Made by a program: the position numbers and the translations under genes. From NCBI RefSeq assembly GCF_000325705.1, contig NC_019904.1:3598001-3662000 (forward strand): DNA of 64,000 nucleotides. Direction: 5' to 3'. This stretch comes from Echinicola vietnamensis DSM 17526. GTDB taxonomy: Bacteria; Bacteroidota; Bacteroidia; Cytophagales; Cyclobacteriaceae. This document shows, piece by piece, positions 28,404-38,446 of this stretch. Positions within the stretch are counted from its first letter, which is position 1. Each line of letters begins with the position of its first letter. Under the pieces are notes generated by a model that was given only the letters and a program-made list of their open reading frames with translations, was not told the origin of the DNA and did no database searches.

Positions 28404-29087
28404 TTATGGAATGAGATTTGACTTAAGGTTATCAGCATAACTGCTTCCGATCGGGATTGTATGTTTGTGTACGGTTACTTGGTGCCTTTCGATTTTGTCA
28501 ATTTTTGCTTTGTTGACCATGAACGAGCGATGGATTCGGTAAAAGGTGGAGGGAAGCATTTTTTCAGCATCCGTAAAAGTCATGCGTGTCAGGATTTTAC
28601 TTTCGGTGGTTTGGAAGGTAACGTAATTTCCAGCCGCCTCTAGAAAGAGGATGTCATCCAGCTGAACCTTTACTTGCTCATAGCCAGTTTTGAGAAATAT
28701 GGATGAGGCTTCAGCCGTTTGCTGGTTTTTCAGCATCCATAGTTCATTGGCTTTGGTGCAAGCTTTTATGAAGCGGGGGAGTGAAAAGGGCTTCAGCAGG
28801 TAATCTACTGCATCGAGCTCAAAACTTTTGACCGCATGCTCCGAATAGGCAGTGGTGAAGATGATCATCGGTTTCTGCTGGGGGAGTAGCGCGAATTCCA
28901 TTCCCGAAATATCGGGCATCTTAATATCCAAAAATATCAAATCCACCGCATGGTCCTGCAAATAGTCCAAGGCTTTAAAGGCATTGGTAAAGGAGTCTTT
29001 TAGGTCCACAAAGGAAACCTTGGAAGTATGGCTTTTGATTACTTCCAAGGCCATGGGTTCGTCGTCGATGGCGATAGCGTTCAGCAT
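28404..29087 (-). CDS. LytTR family response regulator
   Basis: 227 residues. Receiver domain at 1-120: acidic pair Asp8-Asp9, phosphoacceptor Asp54 in FLDIKMPD, and Lys in LLKPFSL (about residue 104). LytTR DNA-binding domain at about 130-226, with FLEAAGNYVTF and FYRIHRSFMVNK. It pairs with the histidine kinase gene that ends 3 nt upstream, so the kinase is translated first and then this regulator. LytTR regulators of this type bind direct repeats at promoters. The nearest genes give no clear target. Confidence 0.94.
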   Translation of the reverse strand: MLNAIAIDDEPMALEVIKSHTSKVSFVDLKDSFTNAFKALDYLQDHAVDLIFLDIKMPDISGMEFALLPQQKPMIIFTTAYSEHAVKSFELDAVDYLLKPFSLPRFIKACTKANELWMLKNQQTAEASSIFLKTGYEQVKVQLDDILFLEAAGNYVTFQTTESKILTRMTFTDAEKMLPSTFYRIHRSFMVNKAKIDKIERHQVTVHKHTIPIGSSYADNLKSNLIP

Positions 29088-29090
29088 GGA

Positions 29091-30518
29091 TTAGGATTTG
29101 GTCAATTGTATGGATAAATGTACGAAAAATTCCATGTCATTTTCCCGGATCACCAGCTCGTGGCGCGTTGGATAGAGCAGCTGGAGCCGTTGCTTGACGT
29201 TTGGCAGGCCGATACCGGAATGTTTGCCTTCGGGGTCATCTTCGCTTTTTCGATGGATGCTGTTATAAATATCCATGTGTAGCGAGCCCTCCAAGCACCT
29301 AAGGTTAATTTTTACCCATGATTTTTTTTGGAGGCTGATGCCGTGTTTAAATGCATTCTCAATAAAGGGAATCAGCAGCATTGGAGCGATATTGCCTTTA
29401 CAGTGCTCCTCTTTACGATTGAATTCGATGGTGATATTTTCCTGAGTTTCAATTCTTAATTGCTGCAGATCTACATAATTGATCAAATAGTCAATTTCCC
29501 TGTCCAGTGGGATGGTTTCCTGTGTGTTTTCATGCAGCATGAAGCGCATCATATCGCCTAGCTTTTGGATGCTTTCAGCCGTTTTTTCTGCGTTTTCCTG
29601 AAGCGAAATGCCATAAATGGTATTGAGGGCATTGAAAAGGAAATGGGGGTTGATCTGGTTGCGGAGTTGTTTGAGATCAGTGGTCTTTTCCTCCAGTTGT
29701 ACATTGAGTTTGTCCAGCTTTTCGATATATCCTTGGTATTTAAGGAATAACGCGTTTGAAATGGGATTGATCACCAGTACCAGAAGGGCAATCGCTACCA
29801 AACCGACCAAGATAATTTCTTCCTCACCAGAGGCAGCCGCAATGGTGAAGAATATGCCGGCCATTAAGCCTATCAATAGCCCATAATATACCTTTGAGGC
29901 TTTTGTTTGACCTTTTTTCTTTTTTCGGTAGACGAGAAAGTAATTATAAATAAAAATGACAATAAGTGATGGAATTACGATCGCATAAATGATCAAGATG
30001 ATCGGATTGAAAAAGTGATGAAACTTGAAGAGGAATGTCAGCAAGAAGATATATAGTGCCCCAATTCTGGAAATATTATAGACCAAATAGTTAGGGTTTC
30101 GCTGGGCCTTGACGGCCTTTTTCAAGAATGATACCACAAACATATACCCCACATAGAGGGCCACAGCGGCAAAGTAAAACGGAATGAACATGTCATCTCC
30201 CCATTCAGCACCCATATAAAAGGCGCCAGTAGCTATCCAAGAAACTATAAAAATCAACAAACTGAAAAGGATAAGCTTCCATATTTTATGTTCAGTCTGA
30301 TAATTTGGAACCACTTTAATGTGCATAAAGTAGAAAGCAGCGAAGAGGATGGCAGGAATAAAAATGGTCGAAAAGTACCGGGCCATTTCGTCCGAATTTC
30401 CGCCAATGTAGCCGATACTGATTGTAGCGCCCAATATATTGGTCAGGATGATCAGGAAGAATACCCCTGCGACCATCCACCATTCCATTTGTTTAAATTG
30501 TAAAGCTTTTTCTTTCAT
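29091..30518 (-). CDS. LytS/YehU-type sensor histidine kinase
   Basis: 475 residues from ATG 30518 (MKEKALQF), preferred over 30590 because the upstream part has no family features. The N-terminal half contains about eight membrane helices (Bacteroidota 2TM/7TM-like sensor module), then a short coiled coil (LEEKTTDLKQLRNQ), then the His_kinase domain with phosphoacceptor His in NPHFLFNALNTI. A HATPase domain follows with PMLLIPFIENAFKHG and the G-box GIGLPNVKQRL. It senses an unknown membrane-associated signal and phosphorylates the LytTR regulator encoded 3 nt downstream. Confidence 0.93.
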   Translation of the reverse strand: MKEKALQFKQMEWWMVAGVFFLIILTNILGATISIGYIGGNSDEMARYFSTIFIPAILFAAFYFMHIKVVPNYQTEHKIWKLILFSLLIFIVSWIATGAFYMGAEWGDDMFIPFYFAAVALYVGYMFVVSFLKKAVKAQRNPNYLVYNISRIGALYIFLLTFLFKFHHFFNPIILIIYAIVIPSLIVIFIYNYFLVYRKKKKGQTKASKVYYGLLIGLMAGIFFTIAAASGEEEIILVGLVAIALLVLVINPISNALFLKYQGYIEKLDKLNVQLEEKTTDLKQLRNQINPHFLFNALNTIYGISLQENAEKTAESIQKLGDMMRFMLHENTQETIPLDREIDYLINYVDLQQLRIETQENITIEFNRKEEHCKGNIAPMLLIPFIENAFKHGISLQKKSWVKINLRCLEGSLHMDIYNSIHRKSEDDPEGKHSGIGLPNVKQRLQLLYPTRHELVIRENDMEFFVHLSIQLTKS

Positions 30519-31074
30519 GTTCAAATTTGCTAAATAATGATAAAGCAATGATAGCTTTTGTGGAAACGGTTCCCAAAAAAATGTGATCAAGGCCGGGGAT
30601 TGTGGGATGAAGAGGGAACTACGAAGGGGGAAGATGGAAGTGCGTGAATGAATGATGAATTGAAAATGAGGAATGAGGGATTAGGAATGAACACAGTACC
30701 TGTCCCGGTTTTAGGAAAAAAGCTTCTGCCTAAGAGGCCCACATCAAATCAGTGTTGATCTGTGTGTATCAGTGGTTAACTTAATGCCTGGTGCTGTGGA
30801 AAGTGGACTGCGGACTTCACCATAAAAAAAAGGTGACACGAGGGCCACCAGTTTAGGGTTCTATAGGTTTTGATAGGATGTTGTTTTTATGCTTGATTAA
30901 AGTAATCTAAAATATTCCGATGCTCCAAACATAAAGTTTCCGCAAACGGTTGTGCAATCATTTTCGGAACGATAATTTATAAGGCTTCTAAATAAATCTG
31001 CTAAAATATTGGGCTTGTGATAGGGTTTATGTAGGTTCATGTTCTTAATTTTGGATGGATAAGCACATAACTAA
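30519..31074. other. Intergenic region, purine-rich, with weak repeat traces
   Basis: About 555 bp. 30640-30690 is an Ala/Gly-type purine tract (GAATGATGAATTGAAAATG and similar), and 30735-30780 resembles the dispersed GATCTGTGTGTATCAG motif. No gene. The LacI gene's -7 element lies at 31046-31053. Confidence 0.45.
31046..31053 (+). promoter_or_regulatory. Candidate -7 element of the LacI-type gene
   Basis: TAATTTTG, an exact TAnnTTTG, about 20 nt before the ATG at 31075. A matching -33 box at proper spacing is not evident. Confidence 0.3.
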
Positions 31075-32094
31075 ATGTCCGAAAAGCATCAGTTAACATT
31101 AAAAGATATTGCCAGGGAGCTCGGGTTGGCGGTCTCTACTGTTTCTCGAGCACTGAAGTCACATCCTGACATCAGTGAAGAAACCATCAAATTGGTGAAG
31201 GAGTATGCTGAAAAGCATCACTATGTCCCAAACCTCTTGGCAGTAAATTTCAGGAAGAGTAAAACCTTTAATATTGGCCTGATTATCCCTGAACTGGTTC
31301 ATCAGTTTTTTTCATCTATCATCAGTGGGGTGCTCAGTGAGTCCAATGCCCATGGATATAATGTCATGATCTGCCAGTCCAATGAACATGTGGACGATGA
31401 AAAAAAAGTGGCCAAAGCCTTGCTGAACAGCCGAGTGGACGGGGTGATTATTTCCCTTTCCAATGAAACTACTGAAGTGGCGCATTTGGAAGAATTCTTG
31501 GCTGCAGAAATCCCGGTAGTTCAGGTAGACAAGATTATTGAGGGCTTTGATACGCCAAAGGTCATCGTCAATGATTACAGTGGAGCCCATCAGGCCGTAA
31601 CTGAATTGATAAAAAGAGGGTATCGGAAAATTGCCCATATCCGTGGTCGACTTAATGTCCATCACTCTAATGAGCGTTTTAGAGGGTATGCAGCCGCACT
31701 GTCTGAAAATGACATCAGTTATCCAGAACATTATATAAACGTTTGTGAGCACTTGACCCAAGAAGAAGGCTACCATTTCGCGAAATCGTTGATGGCATCA
31801 GAGAGTCCACCGGACGCCATATTTTGCGTTACCGACTTGGTGGCGCTGGGAGTAATGCGATATCTGAGAGAGTCAGCTATAAATGTGCCCAATGAAGTAG
31901 GGGTGATTGGTTTCAGCAATTGGCAGCTTGGTGAAATTATCAGTCCTACGCTCAGCACGGTTCATCAGCCCGGCTTTGAACTGGGGGAAAAAGCTACAGC
32001 CTTGTTGATCGATAAAATCAACAATGGATTGGATAGTCCCAATGAGCAGGTGGTGCTGGATGCTGACTTGATCGTAAGGGAGTCCGTTCGGTGA
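31075..32094 (+). CDS. LacI family transcriptional regulator
   Basis: 339 residues. Helix-turn-helix at 8-28 (TLKDIARELGLAVSTVSRAL, canonical LacI pattern), hinge helix with VPNLLAVNFR, and a sugar-binding-type effector domain (IGLIIPELVHQFF; DGVIISLS; VIVNDYSGAHQAV; FCVTDLVALGVM; GVIGFSNW). Typically a repressor of carbohydrate-use genes that responds to a sugar. No sugar-use genes are adjacent, so its regulon lies elsewhere or is the gene itself. Full length. Confidence 0.94.
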   Translation: MSEKHQLTLKDIARELGLAVSTVSRALKSHPDISEETIKLVKEYAEKHHYVPNLLAVNFRKSKTFNIGLIIPELVHQFFSSIISGVLSESNAHGYNVMICQSNEHVDDEKKVAKALLNSRVDGVIISLSNETTEVAHLEEFLAAEIPVVQVDKIIEGFDTPKVIVNDYSGAHQAVTELIKRGYRKIAHIRGRLNVHHSNERFRGYAAALSENDISYPEHYINVCEHLTQEEGYHFAKSLMASESPPDAIFCVTDLVALGVMRYLRESAINVPNEVGVIGFSNWQLGEIISPTLSTVHQPGFELGEKATALLIDKINNGLDSPNEQVVLDADLIVRESVR

Positions 32095-32251
32095 TCGCAT
32101 TTGGGATTTCTTTTAGAAAAAAGGTTAAGACTAATGCGCTTTTTTCCACGAGTAAAAGTCTTTGATCACAAGAGTGTTAACATTGCTGAGATATTGTTTT
32201 AACATTGGGTTAATTTTCAGGGAAAATGTAGGTCATTTCTTAAAAGTAAAT

Positions 32252-32259
32252 TAACTTTG
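32252..32259 (+). promoter_or_regulatory. Candidate -7 element of the small membrane protein gene
   Basis: TAACTTTG, an exact TAnnTTTG, 18 nt before the ATG at 32278. No clear -33 box. Confidence 0.3.
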
Positions 32260-32277
32260 GGCAAACTTACACACGCG

Positions 32278-32490
32278 ATGGAGACTGGCCTTACTTTCTT
32301 GATGATTGCAATAGCTTATGGGCTGTGCTTTCTTTCATTTTACCCTGAAAAATATTTGCGAAAGTTCAGCTATAAATATGCTCATAAAAATATTCCCGAA
32401 TACAAGAAATTTAAACTTGCCGAGCCTATATTCTTTAGTTTTTTGGCAGGATACCTTGTGGCTTTTGGTCTTTCGTTTTTAATGCCCTAG
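32278..32490 (+). CDS. Small membrane protein, two helices, unknown
   Basis: 70 residues from the ATG at 32278 (METGLTFL); the open frame starts at a TTG 21 nt earlier, which overlaps the promoter. Two hydrophobic segments (about 3-20 and 48-68) are separated by a Lys/Tyr-rich loop (KYLRKFSYKYAHKNIPEYKKF). Positively charged inner loop suggests both ends face outwards. Conserved-looking and with an upstream -7 element, so probably real; function unknown. Confidence 0.6.
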   Translation: METGLTFLMIAIAYGLCFLSFYPEKYLRKFSYKYAHKNIPEYKKFKLAEPIFFSFLAGYLVAFGLSFLMP

Positions 32491-33143
32491 TCTCCTCGAC
32501 GCTTTTTACTTGACTCCATGTCCATTTACCAATCTTAGGTCGATATAATGGCCATGCGCTAACAGCTTACAATGGACAATTGATTAGGGGAGTTTTTGTT
32601 AGGTTACCATGATCAAACAGCGATGGGCTGGTCGGGAAGGCTGACAAAATAGAAGGAAAGGTTCCTCCATCACCAAATACCAATATAAAACCCCTCTACT
32701 GTACCTTATCCCATCTATTTGGGATCAAGCGCAAAAGTGGTGAATAGCCTATTTCTAAGGCTTATGATCGTCCTTTCTACCTAAATACAGTTCAGATCTT
32801 GCACCATTGCAAAACTGTGTTCCCCCATTTTATTTGGAACCAATACAGTTTTAATGTTTATCATGGGCCTTGTTTTGGATCCTGCTAGAGCTTTGGGTAA
32901 GCTGCTTGGTGATCCTGCTATCAGCGGATCTAGCTCCTCAACGATAAGCGTTTCCATGATGGGCCATGACGTCATATTGTTCGCATAAATCTAGTCTGCA
33001 TGCTAAATCCCCTAAAAGGAGGGTGTATAGCATGCGGATAAATGGTTTTATCCCCAATTTGGAAATATGGCTTGAGCTCAGGCTTTCACTTCATTTGAGA
33101 ATTGGGAAATGGTCAGCTGATGGCGATCTGCAGTGTACTTATA
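32491..33143. other. Intergenic region with a family 1 repeat, no gene
   Basis: About 650 bp. The repeat is at 32720-32830. An inverted pair ATCCCA / TGGGAT lies just before it (about 32708-32725). No gene was found. Confidence 0.5.
32720..32830 (+). repeat. Degenerate dispersed repeat, family 1 (copy D, truncated)
   Basis: GGGATCAAGCGCAAAAGTGG, then AATAGCCTATTTCTAAGG, then TTGCAAAACTGTGTTCC; the GGATGAACGCTGAT module is missing. Same order as the other copies. Confidence 0.55.
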
Positions 33144-34121
33144 TCAAGAAAGTGACTGATTCTCTTTGGAGGCAAGTTCAAGGATTTTGTCGAACTCGCT
33201 AGGTTCAAGATCTTTGAAGAAGTAATGGACAGGGTTAATGGTGCGTCCTTCCTTGATCACTTCATAATGCACGTGTGGGGCTGTAGAAGAACCGGTATTG
33301 CCTACCGTTCCGATTTGGTCTCCTCTTTTTACTTTTTGGCCTCTCCGTACATTAAATTCATTCATATGCCCATACCGGGTTTCAAAACCAAAACCATGAT
33401 CGATGGTTACTGATTTTCCGTATCCACCAAATTCCGTCTTGACTTCGACTACTGTGCCGTCACCCGTCGCATAGATAGGAGTGCCTTTTGGGGCAGAAAA
33501 ATCTATTCCTGTATGCATTTTACGCACCTTTAGAATAGGATGAATTCGCATTCCATATCCAGAGGCAAGTCTCTTAAGGTCTTCATTGTGGATGGGCTGA
33601 ATCGCAGGGATGGATGCCCAGTACTCTTCCTTGTTCAGTGCCTTTTCGGCTAGTTCATCGTAAGAAAGGGATTGGATATACATTTGCTTTTTGAGTTTCC
33701 CCACTTTGCTCATGACGTCCATGATGAGGTCCTCTTGTTGGAGTCCTTTTTCTTTGAGCTCTTTAAAACGGTCAGAACCGCCGTAGCCCGCGTCCCTGAT
33801 GGAAGTGGGGATGGGCTCTGATTCGAATATCACGCGGTAAAGATTGTCATCGCGGTCCTTTAAGTCGGTCATCATCTCATTTAGGTGAGAGACTTCCTTC
33901 TCCATCATTTCGTAGTATAGCTTTAGTTCTTCGTTTTCTTGCTTTAGCATCAGCTCCTTGGGGCTGTCGAAATAGTAACTAAAGATCATTAGTATCCCCA
34001 CTGCAAAAATCGAAGATAGAGAAAGAAAGCCAAGGACCCCTAATAAAATGTCCCATTTGCTCTTAGTGTATCGTTCGTATTTACAGGTTTTGGGATCGTA
34101 GTAATATTTTATTCTACTCAT
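33144..34121 (-). CDS. M23 family peptidase (LytM-type), membrane-anchored
   Basis: 325 residues. One membrane helix at about 24-49 after a basic Tyr-rich cytoplasmic tail, then a coiled coil at about 57-90, then a linker, and a C-terminal M23 domain. Catalytic set: His203 and Asp207 (HTGIDF), His252 (YGHM), and His283/His285 (PHVHYE); the GNTGSSTAPHVHYEV and RIHPILKVRKMHTG (truncated) signatures are intact. Acts on peptidoglycan peptide cross-links in the periplasm; the coiled coil is typical of cell-division or envelope M23 factors (EnvC/NlpD-like function, inferred). Divergent from alaS. Confidence 0.95.
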   Translation of the reverse strand: MSRIKYYYDPKTCKYERYTKSKWDILLGVLGFLSLSSIFAVGILMIFSYYFDSPKELMLKQENEELKLYYEMMEKEVSHLNEMMTDLKDRDDNLYRVIFESEPIPTSIRDAGYGGSDRFKELKEKGLQQEDLIMDVMSKVGKLKKQMYIQSLSYDELAEKALNKEEYWASIPAIQPIHNEDLKRLASGYGMRIHPILKVRKMHTGIDFSAPKGTPIYATGDGTVVEVKTEFGGYGKSVTIDHGFGFETRYGHMNEFNVRRGQKVKRGDQIGTVGNTGSSTAPHVHYEVIKEGRTINPVHYFFKDLEPSEFDKILELASKENQSLS

Positions 34122-34254
34122 TATTAATTAAATGGTATTTCTCCTATTTTTGTACCCCTATGAATGGGTTTCGGGTGGAATTGCTCGCTTGAAACATGCC
34201 AATATAGGTATATCAGTTGTATAATCCGAATTATTTAAGTATATAACATTTTAC

Positions 34255-36885
34255 ATGGACGCTAAAAGAATAAGAAGCACTTTCATCGAGTACTTCCAAT
34301 CCAAGCAACATCAATTTGTACCTTCTGCACCAATCGTGGTCAAGAACGACCCGACGCTTATGTTTACCAATGCAGGAATGAACCAGTTTAAGGACTATTT
34401 CCTTGGGAATGAGACGCCTGCCACTACTCGAGCCACTAACAGTCAAAAGTGCCTAAGAGTTTCCGGTAAGCACAATGACCTGGAGGAAGTAGGGGTAGAC
34501 ACGTATCATCATACGATGTTTGAGATGTTGGGGAACTGGTCTTTTGGTGATTATTTTAAGAAAGAGGCCATTGCTTGGTCATGGGAGTTGTTGACAGAAG
34601 TTTACAAGCTGCCTGTGGACAGGCTTTATGTGACGGTTTTTGAAGGAGATGAAGGTGACGGGCTGGAGCGTGACATGGAAGCTTTTGACATGTGGACTGC
34701 CCACGTGGACAAGGATAGGATCCTTTTTGGGGACAAAACAGATAACTTTTGGGAAATGGGGGATGTAGGTCCCTGTGGCCCATGTTCTGAAATCCATATA
34801 GACCTGCGAACAGAAGAGGAAATCAAGGCCAAGCCAGGAAAAGAACTGGTAAACGCAGATCATCCCCAGGTCATTGAAGTCTGGAACCTGGTCTTTATCC
34901 AGTTTAACCGGCAAGCCAACGGAAGCCTTTCCGAACTTCCGGCAAAACACATCGACACCGGGATGGGCTTTGAGCGATTGGTAAGAGCGATCCAGAACAA
35001 AACTTCCAATTATGATACCGATGTCTTTACCCCATTTATCGCTGCCGTAGAGAAGAGAGCGGGAAAGAAGTACGGTGAAGATGAAAAAATAGACATCGCA
35101 ATCCGTGTGATCGTGGACCACATCCGGGCCATTTCATTCACCATTGCAGATGGTCAATTGCCTTCCAATAACAAGGCGGGCTATGTGATTCGCAGGATTT
35201 TGAGAAGGGCCGTCAGGTATGGCTATACCTTCCTGGGTTTTCAAGAACCTTTCCTCTATGAGCTGTTGCCATTATTGTCGGAACATTTTGGGGAGATGTT
35301 TCCAGAGATTGCTTCTCAGGAAGAATTCATCGCCAAGGTCATTTATGAGGAAGAGGCCGCATTTTTGCGTACCTTGGACAATGGCCTAAAGCGGTTGGAT
35401 CAGATCAAATCAGACTTAGCAGATAAGGGTGAAAAGGTCATTTCCGGTAAAGTGGCATTTGAGCTGTATGATACCTTTGGGTTTCCGTTGGACCTGACCT
35501 CCTTGATAGCAAGGGAAAATGGCATCGCTGTGGATGAAAAGGGCTTCGATGCGGAAATGGCCGAACAGAAAAAACGCTCCCGTGCTGCAGCGGAACAGGA
35601 AACAGGTGATTGGGTGCAGGTCAGCGAAGAAGCCAATGTCCAGTTTGTGGGCTATGACAGCCTGGAGACCACGAGCAATATCATCAAGTACAGGGAAATC
35701 AAAGAGAAAAAGGGTACAAAATACCAATTGGTACTCGAAGAAACTCCCTTTTATGCTGAAAGTGGCGGGCAAGTAGGGGACAAGGGTGTTTTGGTCAGTG
35801 AGGATGAAATCATCAAAGTGCTGGACACGAAAAAGGAGAATGACCTTATTGTGCATTTTGTGGAAAAACTTCCTCAACATCCGGAAGCTACCTTTACGGC
35901 CAAAGTGGACGGTAAGCGACGGGGACTGACCATGAACAACCATACGGCGACCCATTTACTTCATGCGGCACTTAAAGAGGTGTTGGGGGATCATGTGCAG
36001 CAGAAAGGATCTTTGGTCAATGATCAGCTTCTGCGTTTTGATTTTTCCCATTTCAGTAAATTGAGCGACGATGAAATAACCCAAGTGGAGCATATCGTCA
36101 ATAAAAAGATCCGGGAAAATATCCCATTGCTCGAGCAAAGGAATGTGCCTATCGAAGAGGCCAAAAAGATGGGGGCTACCGCCTTGTTTGGTGAAAAATA
36201 CGGTGAATTTGTCAGGGTGATTACCTTTGACAAATCCTATTCCGTGGAGCTTTGTGGGGGAACTCATGTGGCATCCACCGGTAAAATAGGGCTGTTTAAG
36301 ATCGTGTCTGAAGGGTCCATTTCATCTGGAGTACGGCGAATTGAGGCCATTTCAGCGGATGCGGCTGAAGCGTATGTCAATGAACAACTTGAGGTAGTCA
36401 AGTCCCTTCAGGAATTGCTGAAAAGCCCTAAAGATATAGCCAAGGCAGTGGAAGCATTGGTGCATGAGCGAAACGAACTGAAAAAGGAAATCGAATCCCT
36501 GCACTTAAAACAAACAGGTGCGTTGAAGGATGAACTTCTCCAAGCTGTCCAGCAAGTAGGCGGAACCAATCAGGTTATTGCCAAAGTGACCCTTCCTTCT
36601 GCAGATGCTTTAAAGAAGCTGGCATTTGAATTGAAGAACGAGGTAGATCAGGTGATCGCTGTCATTGCTGCTGATATTGCCGGCAAGCCACAAATTGCCG
36701 TGGTCATTGCGGAGGAATTGGTTAAGGAAAAGTCCCTGAATGCCGGTAATGCAGTTAGGGAACTGGCCAAAGCCATACAAGGTGGCGGTGGCGGACAGCC
36801 GTTTTTTGCGACAGCGGGAGGTAAGCAGTTGGAAGGACTGGATCAGGTGGTGATCAAGGCCAAAGAGATGTTTTCTTCCATCTAA
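34255..36885 (+). CDS. alaS: Alanyl-tRNA synthetase
   Basis: 876 residues, normal for bacteria. Charges tRNA-Ala. Aminoacylation core in the first ~400 residues with motif regions FTNAGMNQFKDYFLG and a HTEMFEMLGNWSFGDYFK-type stretch (read as MFEMLGNWSFGDYF). The editing domain has HTATHLLHAALKEVLG and the zinc-binding LCGGTHV, and the C-Ala domain near the end has GGGGGQPFFATAGG. Divergent from the M23 gene with a 130-bp shared upstream region. gatB follows on the same strand after about 90 nt, a cluster of translation enzymes. Confidence 0.98.
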   Translation: MDAKRIRSTFIEYFQSKQHQFVPSAPIVVKNDPTLMFTNAGMNQFKDYFLGNETPATTRATNSQKCLRVSGKHNDLEEVGVDTYHHTMFEMLGNWSFGDYFKKEAIAWSWELLTEVYKLPVDRLYVTVFEGDEGDGLERDMEAFDMWTAHVDKDRILFGDKTDNFWEMGDVGPCGPCSEIHIDLRTEEEIKAKPGKELVNADHPQVIEVWNLVFIQFNRQANGSLSELPAKHIDTGMGFERLVRAIQNKTSNYDTDVFTPFIAAVEKRAGKKYGEDEKIDIAIRVIVDHIRAISFTIADGQLPSNNKAGYVIRRILRRAVRYGYTFLGFQEPFLYELLPLLSEHFGEMFPEIASQEEFIAKVIYEEEAAFLRTLDNGLKRLDQIKSDLADKGEKVISGKVAFELYDTFGFPLDLTSLIARENGIAVDEKGFDAEMAEQKKRSRAAAEQETGDWVQVSEEANVQFVGYDSLETTSNIIKYREIKEKKGTKYQLVLEETPFYAESGGQVGDKGVLVSEDEIIKVLDTKKENDLIVHFVEKLPQHPEATFTAKVDGKRRGLTMNNHTATHLLHAALKEVLGDHVQQKGSLVNDQLLRFDFSHFSKLSDDEITQVEHIVNKKIRENIPLLEQRNVPIEEAKKMGATALFGEKYGEFVRVITFDKSYSVELCGGTHVASTGKIGLFKIVSEGSISSGVRRIEAISADAAEAYVNEQLEVVKSLQELLKSPKDIAKAVEALVHERNELKKEIESLHLKQTGALKDELLQAVQQVGGTNQVIAKVTLPSADALKKLAFELKNEVDQVIAVIAADIAGKPQIAVVIAEELVKEKSLNAGNAVRELAKAIQGGGGGQPFFATAGGKQLEGLDQVVIKAKEMFSSI

Positions 36886-36978
36886 TCCCGTAATAGCCTG
36901 TTATGAATTTGGTTTTGGGGTAAAACTCTGCCATTTTTGGTTAATTTAACGATAGAACACAATATTACATTAAGTAAA

Positions 36979-38442
36979 ATGCCTTCACAGGAGATCAAAG
37001 ATAAATACGAATTGGTAGTAGGACTGGAAGTCCATGTTCAGCTGCTGACCAAAAGTAAGATGTACGCTTCTGATTCTACGGAATTCGGAAACCTGCCAAA
37101 CACCAATATTTCAGTCATCACACTGGGCCATCCCGGCACCCTTCCCAAGGTGAACAAACGGGCCGTCGAATTTGCGATGAAGCTTGGTTTGGCTTGTAAA
37201 AGTGAGATTACGCGGCACAATATTTTTGCCCGTAAGAACTATTTCTATCCTGATCTTCCAAAAGGATATCAGCTTACCCAGGATAAAAATCCCGTCTGTG
37301 TCGGGGGAACCGTACCCATCACGCTCGAAAAGTCAGGAGTTACGCGGGAAATTGAGCTTACCCGGATCCACATGGAAGAAGATGCCGGTAAATCCATGCA
37401 CCTCGCTGGGGAAGTGGATACCTTGGTGGATTTTAACAGGGCAGGGGTGCCTTTGTTGGAAATCGTGACCGAGCCATGCATCAGGGCGTCCGAAGAAGCT
37501 TACCAATTTATGTCAGAAATCCGGAAATTGGTACGATATTTAGAAATCTGTGATGGAAACATGGAAGAAGGATCCATGCGGTGCGACGCCAATATTTCCA
37601 TCCGACTTAAAGGTGATACGGAGTTGGGCAAGAAAGTGGAAGTGAAAAACATGAACTCCTTCCGTAACGTGGCCCGCGCCATAGAGCATGAATTTGATCG
37701 TCAGATCGATATGATGGAAAAAGGCGAAACGATCATCTCAGAGACAAGGACATTTGATGCTACCACAGGCCTTACAGCGGGTATGCGTACAAAAGAGGAC
37801 TTGAACGATTACCGGTATTTTCCAGAGCCTGATTTGAGCCCAGTGGTGATTTCAGATGAATGGCTGCAACAAATCAGCGAGTCGATGCCTTCTCTCCCCA
37901 GAGAACTGCATGAGCGATTTGTGAATGCGTTTGGCTTGCCGGAATATGATGCCAACGTGTTAACGGACAGTAAGGAAATCGCCCTTTATTTTGAAGCGCT
38001 ATGTGGAGAAACCAATAACTACAAAGCGGCATCCAACTGGATGATGGGACCTGTGAAGTCCTATTTGAATGAGTTGACCCTTCATATTGAAGATTTTCCT
38101 GTTCGACCAAAACAATTGGCCAGCTTGATCGCATTGATAGACGAAGGCAAAGTGAACTTTTCGGTGGCCTCTCAAAAGGTATATCCTGAAATGATCAAAG
38201 ATCCTTCTCAGTCACCACTGGAAATCGCTCAAAAGCTTAATCTTATCCAAGAAAGTGACGAAGGATCGCTAAAGCCTATCGTAGAGAGTGTGTTGGCAGA
38301 AAATGAAGCAAAAGTAGCGGAGTACAAATCCGGTAAGAAAGGGTTGCTTGGTATGTTTATGGGCCAAGTAATGAAAAAGTCCAAAGGAAAGGCAGACCCT
38401 AAAGTGGCCAATAAAATTTTAACAGAACTCCTAGAAAACTAA
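36979..38442 (+). CDS. gatB: Aspartyl/glutamyl-tRNA(Asn/Gln) amidotransferase subunit B
   Basis: 487 residues from ATG 36979 (MPSQEIK); the track-like longer frame from 36937 is not supported. Conserved GatB signatures: ELVVGLEVHVQL, NLPNTNISVITLGHPGTLP (partial), FARKNYFYPDLPKGYQ, DYRYFPEPDLSP, and the C-terminal helical tail domain. It amidates Glu-tRNA(Gln)/Asp-tRNA(Asn) as part of GatCAB; gatA and gatC are not in the window. A thioredoxin-like lipoprotein gene starts 4 nt downstream, so the two are probably co-transcribed. Confidence 0.97.
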   Translation: MPSQEIKDKYELVVGLEVHVQLLTKSKMYASDSTEFGNLPNTNISVITLGHPGTLPKVNKRAVEFAMKLGLACKSEITRHNIFARKNYFYPDLPKGYQLTQDKNPVCVGGTVPITLEKSGVTREIELTRIHMEEDAGKSMHLAGEVDTLVDFNRAGVPLLEIVTEPCIRASEEAYQFMSEIRKLVRYLEICDGNMEEGSMRCDANISIRLKGDTELGKKVEVKNMNSFRNVARAIEHEFDRQIDMMEKGETIISETRTFDATTGLTAGMRTKEDLNDYRYFPEPDLSPVVISDEWLQQISESMPSLPRELHERFVNAFGLPEYDANVLTDSKEIALYFEALCGETNNYKAASNWMMGPVKSYLNELTLHIEDFPVRPKQLASLIALIDEGKVNFSVASQKVYPEMIKDPSQSPLEIAQKLNLIQESDEGSLKPIVESVLAENEAKVAEYKSGKKGLLGMFMGQVMKKSKGKADPKVANKILTELLEN

Positions 38443-38446
38443 TTAT

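Noticed and set aside
30640-30690. Purine-rich tract upstream of the LacI gene as a gene or RNA
   Set aside because: Simple repeated GAATGA-like text with no frame or structure; resembles common filler in Bacteroidota gaps.
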